A DNA stretch of 64,000 bases, taken from NCBI GenBank assembly GCA_049890275.1, contig JBMHBT010000017.1, positions 62,001-126,000 on the forward strand. Direction: 5' to 3'. Every line of letters begins with the position of its first letter. The first letter of the stretch is position 1. The notes under the pieces are model-generated. The model did no database searches. It saw only the letters and a list, made by a program, of their open reading frames with translations, and had not been told where the DNA came from. The translations under genes were made by a program, and so were the position numbers. Source of the stretch: UBA7374 sp049890275 (lineage in GTDB: Bacteria > Verrucomicrobiota > Verrucomicrobiia > Opitutales > Coraliomargaritaceae). Below are positions 1 through 8,930 of the stretch, one piece after another.

Positions 1-1385
1 GTCGCTCTTTTCTCACTCAGGCCAGTTGGATGGGTGCCGCTTCAGTCATCACGAATCCTCTGGATGCTTCAGCCGGAAAAACGAAGTCCACTCGTCCCGC
101 GACTAGAGCCAAAAACCTCATCTTCCTCGTCGCCGATGGCATGGGCACAGGCACGCTCTCGCTGACCAATCACTGGAGCTTGCGTCACCAAAATCGACCG
201 ACTCATTGGATGGATCTATATAACCAGCCCGGCTGGGTAAATTCACTACAAGACACAGCATCCGCCAGTTCCTCAGTTACAGACTCTGCTGCAGCGGCAA
301 GCGCGTGGGGGAGTGGGCAACGGGTCAACAACCGATCGATCAATTACTCAACCGGCGGCAAGGCACTCGAACCCATCTTTGTTACCGCTAAAAAAGCAGG
401 TAAAGCCACCGGACTCGTTTCCACCTGCCGCATCACTCATGCAACCCCAGCTGCCTTTGTTGCCAACATGGAAAACCGTGACGAAGAGGATGCAATCGCC
501 GAACAGTATTTACAGAGAGAAATGGACGTTTACCTGGGTGGCGGATTGCGCCATTTCCAGTCGAAGAAGCGTGACCTCTTGCCCGCATTTATTCAGAAAG
601 GCTATGACGTCTGTCGCAATGTACCGGATCTTATTAATACCGACGAGAGGCGCAGTCGGCTTATTGGGTTATTTTCAGATGGCCACCTACCTTATGCCAT
701 CGACCGCGCAAACGATCCTTCATTATGGGATATCCCTAGCCTTGAACAGATGTTTCAGTCATCTCTTGATACACTTAGTGATCGTCCGGAAGGTTTTGTA
801 TTACAAGTTGAAGCGGGCAGGGTAGATCATGCCGGGCACGTCAACGATCCGGCAACAATCCTGCAAGAGCAACTGGAGTTTGACCGCTGCATTCCGATTG
901 CAGTTGATTTCCAAGAACGAAACCCGGACACTCTTGTTATCGTAACAACCGACCATGGAACCGGCGGTTGTCAATTCAACGGGCTAGGAGATGGTTATAA
1001 TGGGAGCGACGCTGCGCTTGACCGCATCAACCGATTTACCGGTAGTTTTGAGTCTCTGGAAAAAGTTTTTCGCAAGAATGGGAATTTTGACCGAAGACTC
1101 TTTCAGCAAGTGACAGGTATTGAAGCCAATGAGGAGCAAGTGGACAAGATTCAGGCAGACATAGAGAGGGGCCAGAAATACCTAACCAGCACTCTGGCTG
1201 ATCTCTTTACGACCGAACTGATGAAAACATGTGGAGTCGGCTGGACCTCACACCAACATACAGCAGAACACGTCGAGTTTCTTGCCCGTGGCCCAGGCGC
1301 GGATGCCATTCCACGGCGCTTCGACAACAACCAGTTACATGGCTGTATGATTGCCGCGCTCGGACTCGATCACGCTCGACAGTAG
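1..1385 (+). CDS. Alkaline phosphatase, Tat-exported, 5'-truncated by the window edge
   Basis: Periplasmic phosphomonoesterase of the PhoA/alkaline phosphatase superfamily. The frame is open to the left edge: codons from base 3 read RSFLTQASW before the first in-window ATG at 30, and bases 1-2 (gt) are compatible with an Arg codon, so the visible start looks like the tail of a twin-arginine RRSFL signal and the true start lies upstream. Numbering from the ATG at 30, seen motifs are the metal ligand in VADGMG (Asp37), the nucleophile context TDSAAAASA (Ser86), EAGRVDHAGH (~261), TTDHGTGG (~307) and SHQHTAEH (~407), i.e. the full two-zinc plus magnesium active site. About 460 residues are visible, the usual family size. 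It is convergent with cysJ, with only 2 bases between the stops. A secreted phosphatase points to organic phosphate scavenging. The family call is firm; the substrate is not known. Confidence 0.93.
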   Translation, partial: RSFLTQASWMGAASVITNPLDASAGKTKSTRPATRAKNLIFLVADGMGTGTLSLTNHWSLRHQNRPTHWMDLYNQPGWVNSLQDTASASSSVTDSAAAASAWGSGQRVNNRSINYSTGGKALEPIFVTAKKAGKATGLVSTCRITHATPAAFVANMENRDEEDAIAEQYLQREMDVYLGGGLRHFQSKKRDLLPAFIQKGYDVCRNVPDLINTDERRSRLIGLFSDGHLPYAIDRANDPSLWDIPSLEQMFQSSLDTLSDRPEGFVLQVEAGRVDHAGHVNDPATILQEQLEFDRCIPIAVDFQERNPDTLVIVTTDHGTGGCQFNGLGDGYNGSDAALDRINRFTGSFESLEKVFRKNGNFDRRLFQQVTGIEANEEQVDKIQADIERGQKYLTSTLADLFTTELMKTCGVGWTSHQHTAEHVEFLARGPGADAIPRRFDNNQLHGCMIAALGLDHARQ

Positions 1386-1387
1386 GC

Positions 1388-3184
1388 CTAATAGACGTCC
1401 CGAAGGTAGCGCTTATCGGACTTCAACTTTTTGATATAGGCGCTTGCAGCATCCTCGTCGAGTCCACCTTGCTCAGCAACAATCTCATGTAAGGCACGAT
1501 CCACGTCGTGAGCCATGCGGCTGGCATCTCCGCATACGTAAAAATACGCACCGTCCTCCAGCCACTTATAGAGATCTGCAGCATTTTCCTTCATACGATC
1601 CTGAACGTAGACTTTCTCCGCTTGGTCGCGCGAAAAAGCTAAGTCTAATCGGGTCAGCAGGCCGTCCTTCAGGTAGCCCTGCCACTCCGTCTGATAAAGA
1701 AAATCAGTCAGATAATGTTGATCGCCAAAGATCAGCCAATTCTTCCCTTTAGCCTCGATTGCCGCACGTTCTTCGACAAACGCACGGAAGGGTGCGATTC
1801 CGGTACCCGGACCCACCATGATCATAGGAACATCCGGGTTTGCTGGCGGTTTAAAATGCTTATTCGCTGTGACAAAAACGTCTGCCTTGCCTCCTTCTTC
1901 AATGAGATCAGCTAAATAGCTGGAGCAAACTCCTTTGCGCGAACGACCATGGCTTTCATAACGAACCACACCGACTGTTAAGTGAACTTCATCCTCGTGC
2001 GCTTTTGGGCTCGAAGCAATGGAGTACAAGCGGGGTGGTAGCTTGCGAAGAATTCCAGCTAGACCCTGCGCACCGATTTCTGGAGCAGGGTACTCCTTGA
2101 GCAGATCGGCCACGTCTCGACCGTTCGTATACTCACTTAACTTTTCTTTGTCGTTGAGCAATTCGTCGAGCGCTTTGTTCTGCGCAAATTCATTGTAGCG
2201 GTTGATCACTGGTTTGGAGAGGGCAGTGATGTCCAGCTCTGTCGTCAGTGCGTCGCGCAAAGAAAACGTCCCCTCCTTAAGCGAGACTTCTTCAGTCCCC
2301 TTCAAATTGGCAACAGCTAAGAGGGCATCGACTACATCCGGCGCATTGTGCGGCACGACTGCGAGCGCGTCACCCGCTTCATAAGTCAATCCGGATCCGG
2401 CGAGATCGAACTCCAAATGAATCGTTTCCTTAGCCGAACCTTCACCGTTGAGCAACACACGTTCCTTGAGAGCAGAAGGGAAGGGATTTTTACGCGAATA
2501 TTTTACAGCAGCCTGAGCTGCCACAGGGGCGGACGCAGCATCCAGAGAAGCAACAGCCGGTTGTAATTTGAGCAATGCTGCCAAACTACCGTCGAGCCAC
2601 TCTTCAAAATCGCTGTCAAAGTCCACATCACAATCCTTCCGCGCATAGGCACGACTGCCACCAAGCGCTTCCAGTCGAGCATCCATATCTTTGCCCATCT
2701 TACAAAAATGCTCGTAACTCGTGTCACCCAAACCCAGCACAGAAAAATTCGTACCTTCAAAACGCGGTGACTTCTCGTCCATCAGCGCCGAGTAAAAGTC
2801 CGTTGCCGTTTCAGGAGGATCACCTTCTCCCCACGTGCTGACTAAAACAAGAAGGTTATCTGTATCCTTGAGCTTTGCAGGCGTGGTGTCAGACATGTTG
2901 ACAACTTTTGGTTTAAAACCGCGCTGTTTGGCAACCTTGGCCGCCTGATCGGCCAAACTCTCGGAGTTTCCTGATTCACTTCCATAAAGAACCGTAAGCA
3001 AAGGCGCTTTTGCGGGCACTGCCACACTGGCTGGAGCGACCCCACCTCCGATCCGCAAGCCACTGATAAAGCCCTCCAGCCAAAGTAATTGATCCGGCTG
3101 GAGACCTTCTGAGAGTTGCTTCAAATGCCCACGCTGCTCAGGCGTAAGTGGCGCATTATCTGGAATGCTGTCGGAATGACTCAT
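1388..3184 (-). CDS. cysJ: NADPH-sulfite reductase flavoprotein alpha subunit
   Basis: Takes electrons from NADPH through FAD and FMN to the CysI haemoprotein in assimilatory reduction of sulfite to sulfide. Domain order: short N-terminal segment, flavodoxin-like FMN domain from ~62 (YGSESGNSESLA at 67-78), FAD-binding domain with RLYSIASS near 380 and GVCSSYLADL, NADPH-binding domain with GPGTGIAPFRAF near 455 and YVCGDASRMAHDV, and the usual C-terminal aromatic end RYLRDVY. Its 598 residues match CysJ. The ATG at 3184 is kept because it precedes the N-terminal helical segment and leaves a 201-base divergent promoter region shared with cysI. It is transcribed away from cysI, whereas in enterobacteria cysJI are co-directional. 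The partner gene next door supports CysJ rather than a nitric-oxide-synthase or P450 reductase. Confidence 0.95.
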   Translation of the reverse strand: MSHSDSIPDNAPLTPEQRGHLKQLSEGLQPDQLLWLEGFISGLRIGGGVAPASVAVPAKAPLLTVLYGSESGNSESLADQAAKVAKQRGFKPKVVNMSDTTPAKLKDTDNLLVLVSTWGEGDPPETATDFYSALMDEKSPRFEGTNFSVLGLGDTSYEHFCKMGKDMDARLEALGGSRAYARKDCDVDFDSDFEEWLDGSLAALLKLQPAVASLDAASAPVAAQAAVKYSRKNPFPSALKERVLLNGEGSAKETIHLEFDLAGSGLTYEAGDALAVVPHNAPDVVDALLAVANLKGTEEVSLKEGTFSLRDALTTELDITALSKPVINRYNEFAQNKALDELLNDKEKLSEYTNGRDVADLLKEYPAPEIGAQGLAGILRKLPPRLYSIASSPKAHEDEVHLTVGVVRYESHGRSRKGVCSSYLADLIEEGGKADVFVTANKHFKPPANPDVPMIMVGPGTGIAPFRAFVEERAAIEAKGKNWLIFGDQHYLTDFLYQTEWQGYLKDGLLTRLDLAFSRDQAEKVYVQDRMKENAADLYKWLEDGAYFYVCGDASRMAHDVDRALHEIVAEQGGLDEDAASAYIKKLKSDKRYLRDVY

Positions 3185-3264
3185 AGTAAAGGTGTTGTAT
3201 GTAAGAATGGTGTAGAATCAAGCTCTAGGCCGATTTGAGAATAGAGTTGTCTTTCCGCAAACTA

Positions 3265-3294
3265 TTCTTAGGTTCTTTACTGACAAACCTAAGA
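3265..3294. promoter_or_regulatory. Inverted repeat operator candidate between cysJ and cysI
   Basis: A perfect 9-base inverted repeat, TCTTAGGTT (3266-3274) and AACCTAAGA (3286-3294), is separated by 11 bases. It lies roughly mid-way between the divergent starts (about 80 bases from cysJ, about 92 from cysI). The left arm with flanks, TTCTTAGGTTC (3265-3275), recurs exactly on the minus strand in the leader of the Rrf2 regulator gene near 25370. Inference: binding site of a regulator that controls both sulfite reductase genes at once, with the Rrf2 protein as prime candidate. Confidence 0.55.
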
Positions 3295-3385
3295 TAAGAG
3301 TCAAATTAAACTGCTTAACAATTTGCTACGAGAACGAAACCAAGCAAATTAAAGCTATTCTAAGTGATATTTAAGATCGAAGATT

Positions 3386-5134
3386 ATGATTTCGGACAGC
3401 CAAGCATCGCAAAAACTGCATAAGAACGAGGGAATAAAAGAGCGTAGTGCTTATTTGAAAGGCACTATCCTCGAAGGGCTAGCCGATACCTCGACCGGTT
3501 CGATCTCTGCCGACGACCAGCAGCTAACAAAATTTCACGGTTTATACCAACAGGATGACCGCGATGTGCGCAACGACCGGCGCAAACACAAACTCGATAA
3601 GGCCTACTCATTCCTCGCCCGCATTGGGGTGCCTGGTGGAGTCGCTACTCCAGAGCAATGGCTGGCGGTAGATGGTTTGGCCAATTATTGCGCTTTTAAT
3701 ACTCTCAAGCTAACCACTCGACAAGCCTTCCAGTTGCACGGAATCCTAAAGAGTAATCTGAAAAACGTTATCCAAACAGTTACAGATGTCTCTATGTCCA
3801 CACTCGCGGCTTGCGGTGATGTGAATCGAAACACGATGTCCTCGCCCAATCCAATCTCCAGCGAGATTCACGAGGAAGTACAAAAAGTAGCCGAAGCAAT
3901 TGATGCCTATTTAAAACCGCAATCCCCCGCTTACTCTCAGATTTGGTTGGACGGCAAGCAATTGGCCACGACCAAGCCGAGATCGGTTGGCATGGGTGGC
4001 GATGAAGTGGAGCCACTCTACGGAAAGACCTACTTGCCGCGTAAATTCAAAATCGCCATAGCGATTCCACCACAAAACGATGTGGATGTCTTTGCACATT
4101 GCTTGGGTTTTATCGCCATTGTCGAAGACGGTAAACTAAGCGGCTTCAACGTTACGGTTGGCGGAGGCATGGGTATGACGCACGGCAACGAAAAGACCTT
4201 CCCCCGATTGGCCGACGTCATTGCTTTTGCCAAGCCAGAGCAGGTGGTTAATGTGGCTGAGAAAATCGTAGCCATCCAGAGAGACTTTGGAGACCGCGCC
4301 GAGCGGGCCCACGCACGATTCAAATATACTGTAGAAGACCGAGGTGCCGATTTCATTCTTCAGGAACTGGAAAAACGCCTTGGCTATAAACTCGAACCGG
4401 CAAGAGAATACCAGTTTACCGGTAACGGAGATCACTTCGGCTGGACAGAACGTGCCGATGGTAAATGGAATCTTGGGCTTTTCATCGAAGGTGGCAGAAT
4501 TGTCGATCTCGACGGCAAAACAATGAAGACCGGGATGCGACTGATTGCAGAAAGCGGCAAGTGCGGTTTCCGCCTGACGCCAAACCAGAATGTTGTTCTC
4601 TCTTCGATCGCTAGTGAAGACAAAGCGACAATAGACGCGCTTGTCTCCGAACATGGTTTAGACGACTACAGAAAAGCTTCTGGTATGCGCCGCAGCCAGA
4701 TTGCCTGTGTTTCTCTGCCTACCTGCGGTCTCGCCTTAGCAGAATCCGAACGCTACTTACCCAACTTGGTCACTGCTTTGGAAGAAACCCTGGAACAAGC
4801 CGGTCTGCAAAACGATGAAATCATCATTCGCTCAACCGGTTGCCCCAACGGTTGCGGCCGACCTTACCTAGGTGAGATCGGTCTGGTTGGAAAAGTCCCC
4901 GGCAAATACAACCTTTACTTAGGCGCCGGATTCGGTGGCGAGCGACTGAACAAACTCTACAAAACATCCCAAACCCATGAGGAGATTGTAGAAGCACTCC
5001 AACCCATCCTGATCCAATACGCCAAGGAGCGCGAGGATGGTGAGAAGTTTGGCGACTTCACGATCCGCAAGGGTTATGTGGCTGCCACGACGGCAGGAAA
5101 CCGCTTTCATGCCGATTTAGTGGAGCAATCCTAG
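3386..5134 (+). CDS. cysI: Sulfite reductase haemoprotein beta subunit
   Basis: Six-electron reduction of sulfite to sulfide at a coupled sirohaem and [4Fe-4S] centre, giving sulfide for cysteine synthesis. The 582 residues match bacterial CysI. The cluster and sirohaem ligands are all present: C441-x5-C447 in CVSLPTC and C486-x3-C490 in CPNGC, the latter inside STGCPNGCGRPYLGEIG. The N-terminus has the CysI-type opening KNEGIKERSAYLKGTI. The ATG at 3386 is chosen since it places this opening near residue 12; there is no strong Shine-Dalgarno sequence (AAGATCGAAG precedes). The divergent CysJ makes an NADPH-dependent enzyme more likely than the ferredoxin-dependent form. No cysH, cysN, cysD or sirohaem synthase lies in the window. 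Confidence 0.95.
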   Translation: MISDSQASQKLHKNEGIKERSAYLKGTILEGLADTSTGSISADDQQLTKFHGLYQQDDRDVRNDRRKHKLDKAYSFLARIGVPGGVATPEQWLAVDGLANYCAFNTLKLTTRQAFQLHGILKSNLKNVIQTVTDVSMSTLAACGDVNRNTMSSPNPISSEIHEEVQKVAEAIDAYLKPQSPAYSQIWLDGKQLATTKPRSVGMGGDEVEPLYGKTYLPRKFKIAIAIPPQNDVDVFAHCLGFIAIVEDGKLSGFNVTVGGGMGMTHGNEKTFPRLADVIAFAKPEQVVNVAEKIVAIQRDFGDRAERAHARFKYTVEDRGADFILQELEKRLGYKLEPAREYQFTGNGDHFGWTERADGKWNLGLFIEGGRIVDLDGKTMKTGMRLIAESGKCGFRLTPNQNVVLSSIASEDKATIDALVSEHGLDDYRKASGMRRSQIACVSLPTCGLALAESERYLPNLVTALEETLEQAGLQNDEIIIRSTGCPNGCGRPYLGEIGLVGKVPGKYNLYLGAGFGGERLNKLYKTSQTHEEIVEALQPILIQYAKEREDGEKFGDFTIRKGYVAATTAGNRFHADLVEQS

Positions 5135-5397
5135 CTTTCGCTACAAAGTTCTTCCACTTGTACCGGCCCAGAGTCAAGGTACATTCAATTGTTGCGCAAT
5201 GAGCAACGCACACGATCTCAGGGCAGAGGAGCCGCAGAACAATAGGGCTCTACCTAATTCCACTAGATCGTCTTGTACCTTTAGAAATTCGCTAGGGTCT
5301 TTACTGAAAGGATTTTCACTGCACGCTGGCACGCACGTCACAGCAGAGTTCATTCATACTCTAGAGAGTGAACAAATGCAGATAATTTACGTGATGC
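5135..5397. other. 263-base gap between cysI and ispG 3' ends
   Basis: Lies between two convergent genes, so no promoter is needed. I see no convincing gene: an 82-codon frame from 5199 has no recognisable protein features. A small hairpin (GTTGC, 7-base loop, GCAAC, about 5189-5205) and a second around GTTCA...TGAAC (about 5349-5374, with ACTCT/AGAGT inside) could end transcription, but neither has a T-run. Confidence 0.4.
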
Positions 5398-7449
5398 TTA
5401 ACTCGGAGGCTCCACCCATTTTCCGTGCGATTGGATCAACTCGATGAGCCGTTCGAGAGCTTCTTCCGAAGGTACGTTGTATTGGACGCACTCTTTACCG
5501 ACGTAGAGATTGATCTTGCCGGGAGCACCGCCGACATAGCCAAAATCAGCATCGGCCATTTCTCCTGGACCATTCACGATGCAACCCATGATAGCGATGG
5601 TCACTCCCTTTAGATGGCCGGTTCTCGCACGAATGATCTGCGTAACGCTCTGGAGATCGAAGAGGGTGCGCCCACAGCTCGGGCAGGCGACAAATTCCGT
5701 TTTCGAAATACGTGCGCGGGCACCCTGTAAAATTGTGTAGGCGAGGGCAGTGGCTTTTTCCAGTAAAGGCTCGGTCTCGATGCTGATCAAATCGCCAATT
5801 CCATCGCAGAAAAGTCCGCCGCTGTAGACGCTAGCTTCGAGCAGTCGATCCGAGAAGTAGTCCTTCGGCACAAGAGTGTTGGCAACAGTATTGCGTATCC
5901 AAATGGGAATGCCGGGAAGAAACGGAGCGGCCGCTTCGACCAGAGAACGCACTTCGCCCACTGGGTGTTGCTTGGAACGACACCCGCTCGGACTGAGCAA
6001 CAGCTTATCTGTCCCCATTGGCAGGAGAATCGGCCCAATCTCGCTTCTGAGAGCGTCAGCGGAGCAATCAATCGCTAAATTGAATCCTTTCTCGCGACAA
6101 AATTGCAGCAATGCGGCAGCGTAGTGCGCGTCCTCCGCTTCAAGGGCTTGGACCAGCGTTGTCCCAGAAAGACCTTCCGGCCACTCCAATGCCTGCAAGT
6201 CAGACAAGTCGATACGACTGCCCAATTCGAGGAAGAAGGCAGGCACAACACTATGCAGAGCTTCATGTACTCCCTTGTAAGCTTCCAGATCCGAAGACTC
6301 GTTCAGCGTGAGCTGGAGCCCTTCTATGCGGCTCTCCTTGAGTGTGATTTGTGTGCGGCAAACATCTTCAATAACTCCAGCGACATCCGCCACTGCACGA
6401 TGTGTCTTTACCACCACAGCAGGCACGGAATCGCCGCCAATACTGCAGTCCGAACTGATTTGGATCGATTGACTCGCACGCCTCTGAAAGGAATATGGAT
6501 CGATTGTGTCGTGAGTGGTACCAATGGGCTCAGGCGACTCTTTCCATAGTGCCATAGCCTTATCGGCCAGTTCACGTGCAACCGGGATCTCATAAACCGG
6601 GTCTTCTGTTAAGGAAACTCGAATCGTATCACCCAATCCATCGTTCAGCAGCGAGCCGATACCGATCGCACTTTTAACACGGGCGTCCTCGCCGTCGCCC
6701 GCTTCGGTGACGCCGAGATGGAGCGGATAATTCATTTCCTCTTGGTCCATTCGGGCCACAGCCAGTCGATAGGCTTCGATCATAACCTTGGGGTTACTCG
6801 CCTTCATCGAGAGGCAAATATCACGGTAGCCATGACTCTCCGCAATGCGGATGAACTCAAGAGCGCTCTCGACCATGCCGAGTGGAGTATCTCCATAACG
6901 GTTCATAATCCGATCGGAGAGTGAGCCGTGGTTGGTGCCGATACGCATAGCCCGGCCGAGCTTCTTGCAGAGCAGAACAATCGGAGAAAAAGCTTCGTGA
7001 AGGCGCTCGATTTCCTCTGCGTAAGCAGCGTCACTGTATTCCTGCACGGCAAATTTCTTTTTATCAGCGTAATTTCCCGGATTGATCCGCACCTTCTCCA
7101 CATGAAGTGCTGCTTCCATCGCGGCAGAAGGTAAAAAGTGAATATCCGCGACAAGGGGAACCTCACATTTCGCGGCACGCACTTTGCGGGAGATCTCAGC
7201 CAATGCTTGTGCGGCTTTTTTATTCGGTGCAGTGATTCGGACAATTTCACAACCCGCCTCGGCAAGAGCGAGGGTTTGCGCCACAGTCGCCTCTACATCC
7301 TGCGTATTCGTTGTCGTCATCGACTGAATACGCACGGGATTATCTCCGCCAACACCGACATTACCAATAATTACTTCACGGGTTTTTCGGCGAATCGCCT
7401 GAAATCGAGAAGCGCAGTAGGGCGCTTCCAGCGGTGAAGAGGCATTCAT
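5398..7449 (-). CDS. ispG: 4-hydroxy-3-methylbut-2-enyl diphosphate synthase, long form
   Basis: Penultimate step of the MEP pathway: a [4Fe-4S] enzyme converting methylerythritol cyclodiphosphate to HMBPP. The N-terminal TIM barrel starts near residue 20 (RKTREVIIGNVGVGG, then PVRIQSMT). The C-terminal cluster-binding domain carries CPSCGR (~585) and GCIVNGPGE (~623), the three cysteine ligands, and ends GGAPGKINLYVGKE. At 683 residues it is the long form known from chlamydiae, Bacteroidetes and plants, with an extra domain of about 250 residues between barrel and Fe-S domain; the E. coli enzyme is about 370. It is the last gene of the minus-strand run uppS-cdsA-dxr-rseP-ispG, 27 bases after rseP. 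The dxr gene in the same operon supports co-regulation of two MEP enzymes. Confidence 0.95.
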   Translation of the reverse strand: MNASSPLEAPYCASRFQAIRRKTREVIIGNVGVGGDNPVRIQSMTTTNTQDVEATVAQTLALAEAGCEIVRITAPNKKAAQALAEISRKVRAAKCEVPLVADIHFLPSAAMEAALHVEKVRINPGNYADKKKFAVQEYSDAAYAEEIERLHEAFSPIVLLCKKLGRAMRIGTNHGSLSDRIMNRYGDTPLGMVESALEFIRIAESHGYRDICLSMKASNPKVMIEAYRLAVARMDQEEMNYPLHLGVTEAGDGEDARVKSAIGIGSLLNDGLGDTIRVSLTEDPVYEIPVARELADKAMALWKESPEPIGTTHDTIDPYSFQRRASQSIQISSDCSIGGDSVPAVVVKTHRAVADVAGVIEDVCRTQITLKESRIEGLQLTLNESSDLEAYKGVHEALHSVVPAFFLELGSRIDLSDLQALEWPEGLSGTTLVQALEAEDAHYAAALLQFCREKGFNLAIDCSADALRSEIGPILLPMGTDKLLLSPSGCRSKQHPVGEVRSLVEAAAPFLPGIPIWIRNTVANTLVPKDYFSDRLLEASVYSGGLFCDGIGDLISIETEPLLEKATALAYTILQGARARISKTEFVACPSCGRTLFDLQSVTQIIRARTGHLKGVTIAIMGCIVNGPGEMADADFGYVGGAPGKINLYVGKECVQYNVPSEEALERLIELIQSHGKWVEPPS

Positions 7450-7476
7450 GAGTAAACGTATGAGAAGAAAACGAGC

Positions 7477-8898
7477 CTAGGGAGCCTGCTCAACAGGTGC
7501 TTTATCTTTAATTAAACCCGTATCACGGCCAACTGATTCGATATCAAATCGAGTTACATAGAGCATCATCCCCAAGAGAAGAACAACAAAAGCGATTTGT
7601 AAGGTCTCCATCAAGCGGATCGGAAGCGGACGTCCAATACACTTAGATATCGTGGCGAAAAGCATGTGCCCACCGTCTAAAACAGGGAAGGGGAGCAGGT
7701 TAAAGATGGCGAGATTGACGTTGATCAGGGCAGTAAACCAAAGCAGGTCGATCCAGCTTTTTTGTGACATTAGGGTCAATCCATGAACGATCCCCACCGG
7801 GCCACTCATACTGTTCAGCCGAACGTCTGACTTTTTATGGAGCAGGGCGTAGAGCGTCCGTTGCATCGTATCGGCAAAAGAATACAGCTGTTCAATCGGG
7901 TTATCGTGAACGACCTCGGTTTTATACTGAAAGTCATAATAAAAACCGAACTTTGGACTGGTTGTACCGTCCTCATTTGTCGTCATTTTCGGACGAACCG
8001 GTATGACCAGCTCTTTGCCGCGACGCTCCACCGTAATGTTAATCTCACGATTGGCATTATCTGCTAAATAACTGGAGAGAACACTGCCGGAGACAACCGC
8101 ATCGTCATCCAGCTTAAGGATACGGTCCATGGGCTGCAGACCGGCAGCCTCAGCGGGCATACCTTCAATCAAGCGCAGGATGATTGGTCCGGAAAACTCA
8201 TCCGTCTCCGGACTCAATCCGAGAAAACGAACTTTTCGGGATGAGACCAGTTCCGGATAAACGGCAAAGTCCAACTCCTGTCCGTCGCGCAAGACGCTCA
8301 ATTCTACCATGGGGCGACCATCCTCAGCACGACCGACACCAGTAACCAACGCACTCTGAAACTTCCACCAGCTGTTTACGGAGCGACCATCCACACGGAT
8401 GATTTCATCGCCTGCTGCAACTCCCGCAGCATAGCCCGGCCCGGGTACTCTTTGCCCTTCCGAGTTCACTATCTGCGTTGCAATATTGCCAACAACGGTC
8501 GTTTTGACCTCCTCACGACCCACCGCCCAAAGCACCATGCTAATCAGTAAAGCGAGCAGAATGTTAAAGACCGCGCCCATCACAGCGACGATCATCTTAT
8601 CGGTGTAGCTAATGGGAGGAAGCTTGCGTGGCGACTGACCTTCTCCACCTTCCAGTCGACCCATCTCCGCGAGTTGCGGAAGTGAGACGTAGCCTCCGAG
8701 GGGGAGTAAAGACAAACGAAAATCCGTGCCTTTCCACTTCCAACCAAAGATGCGTGGGCCAAATCCGATTGAAAAACGATCCGCAATCAGCCCGCGCTTT
8801 TTCGCGGCAATAAAATGGCCGAGCTCATGAATAAAGATACAAAAACCGAGGGCGAAGAAAGCCAGAGCGATGTGCCAGACGTTGTTAAATAGAACCAT
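7477..8898 (-). CDS. rseP: Site-2 zinc metalloprotease, RseP family
   Basis: Inner-membrane intramembrane protease of the M50 family that in other bacteria cuts anti-sigma factors and cleared signal peptides. The zinc motif HELGH is at residues 24-28 inside the first membrane helix, and the third ligand region FPVLDGGHM is near 408 in a late helix. Between them are two PDZ-type segments (GYAAGVAAGDEIIRVDG and GMPAEAAGLQPMDRILKLD). The length of 473 residues fits a two-PDZ RseP. It sits between dxr and ispG in the envelope/isoprenoid operon, a placement seen in many bacteria. No anti-sigma factor or ECF sigma gene is in the window, so its regulatory target here is unknown. Confidence 0.94.
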   Translation of the reverse strand: MVLFNNVWHIALAFFALGFCIFIHELGHFIAAKKRGLIADRFSIGFGPRIFGWKWKGTDFRLSLLPLGGYVSLPQLAEMGRLEGGEGQSPRKLPPISYTDKMIVAVMGAVFNILLALLISMVLWAVGREEVKTTVVGNIATQIVNSEGQRVPGPGYAAGVAAGDEIIRVDGRSVNSWWKFQSALVTGVGRAEDGRPMVELSVLRDGQELDFAVYPELVSSRKVRFLGLSPETDEFSGPIILRLIEGMPAEAAGLQPMDRILKLDDDAVVSGSVLSSYLADNANREINITVERRGKELVIPVRPKMTTNEDGTTSPKFGFYYDFQYKTEVVHDNPIEQLYSFADTMQRTLYALLHKKSDVRLNSMSGPVGIVHGLTLMSQKSWIDLLWFTALINVNLAIFNLLPFPVLDGGHMLFATISKCIGRPLPIRLMETLQIAFVVLLLGMMLYVTRFDIESVGRDTGLIKDKAPVEQAP

Positions 8899-8930
8899 GT
8901 GGAATCAATCGTATAGGTGATAAAGCGAGA

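Noticed and set aside
5287..5306. Sequence ATTCGCTAGGGTCTTTACTGA resembling the left part of the cys inverted repeat region (shared TCTTTACTGA)
   Set aside because: It has no dyad and no gene start follows; likely chance or an old duplication.
5199..5447. 82-codon open frame between cysI and ispG
   Set aside because: No family likeness, runs into ispG on the opposite strand, and no ribosome site; probably chance.
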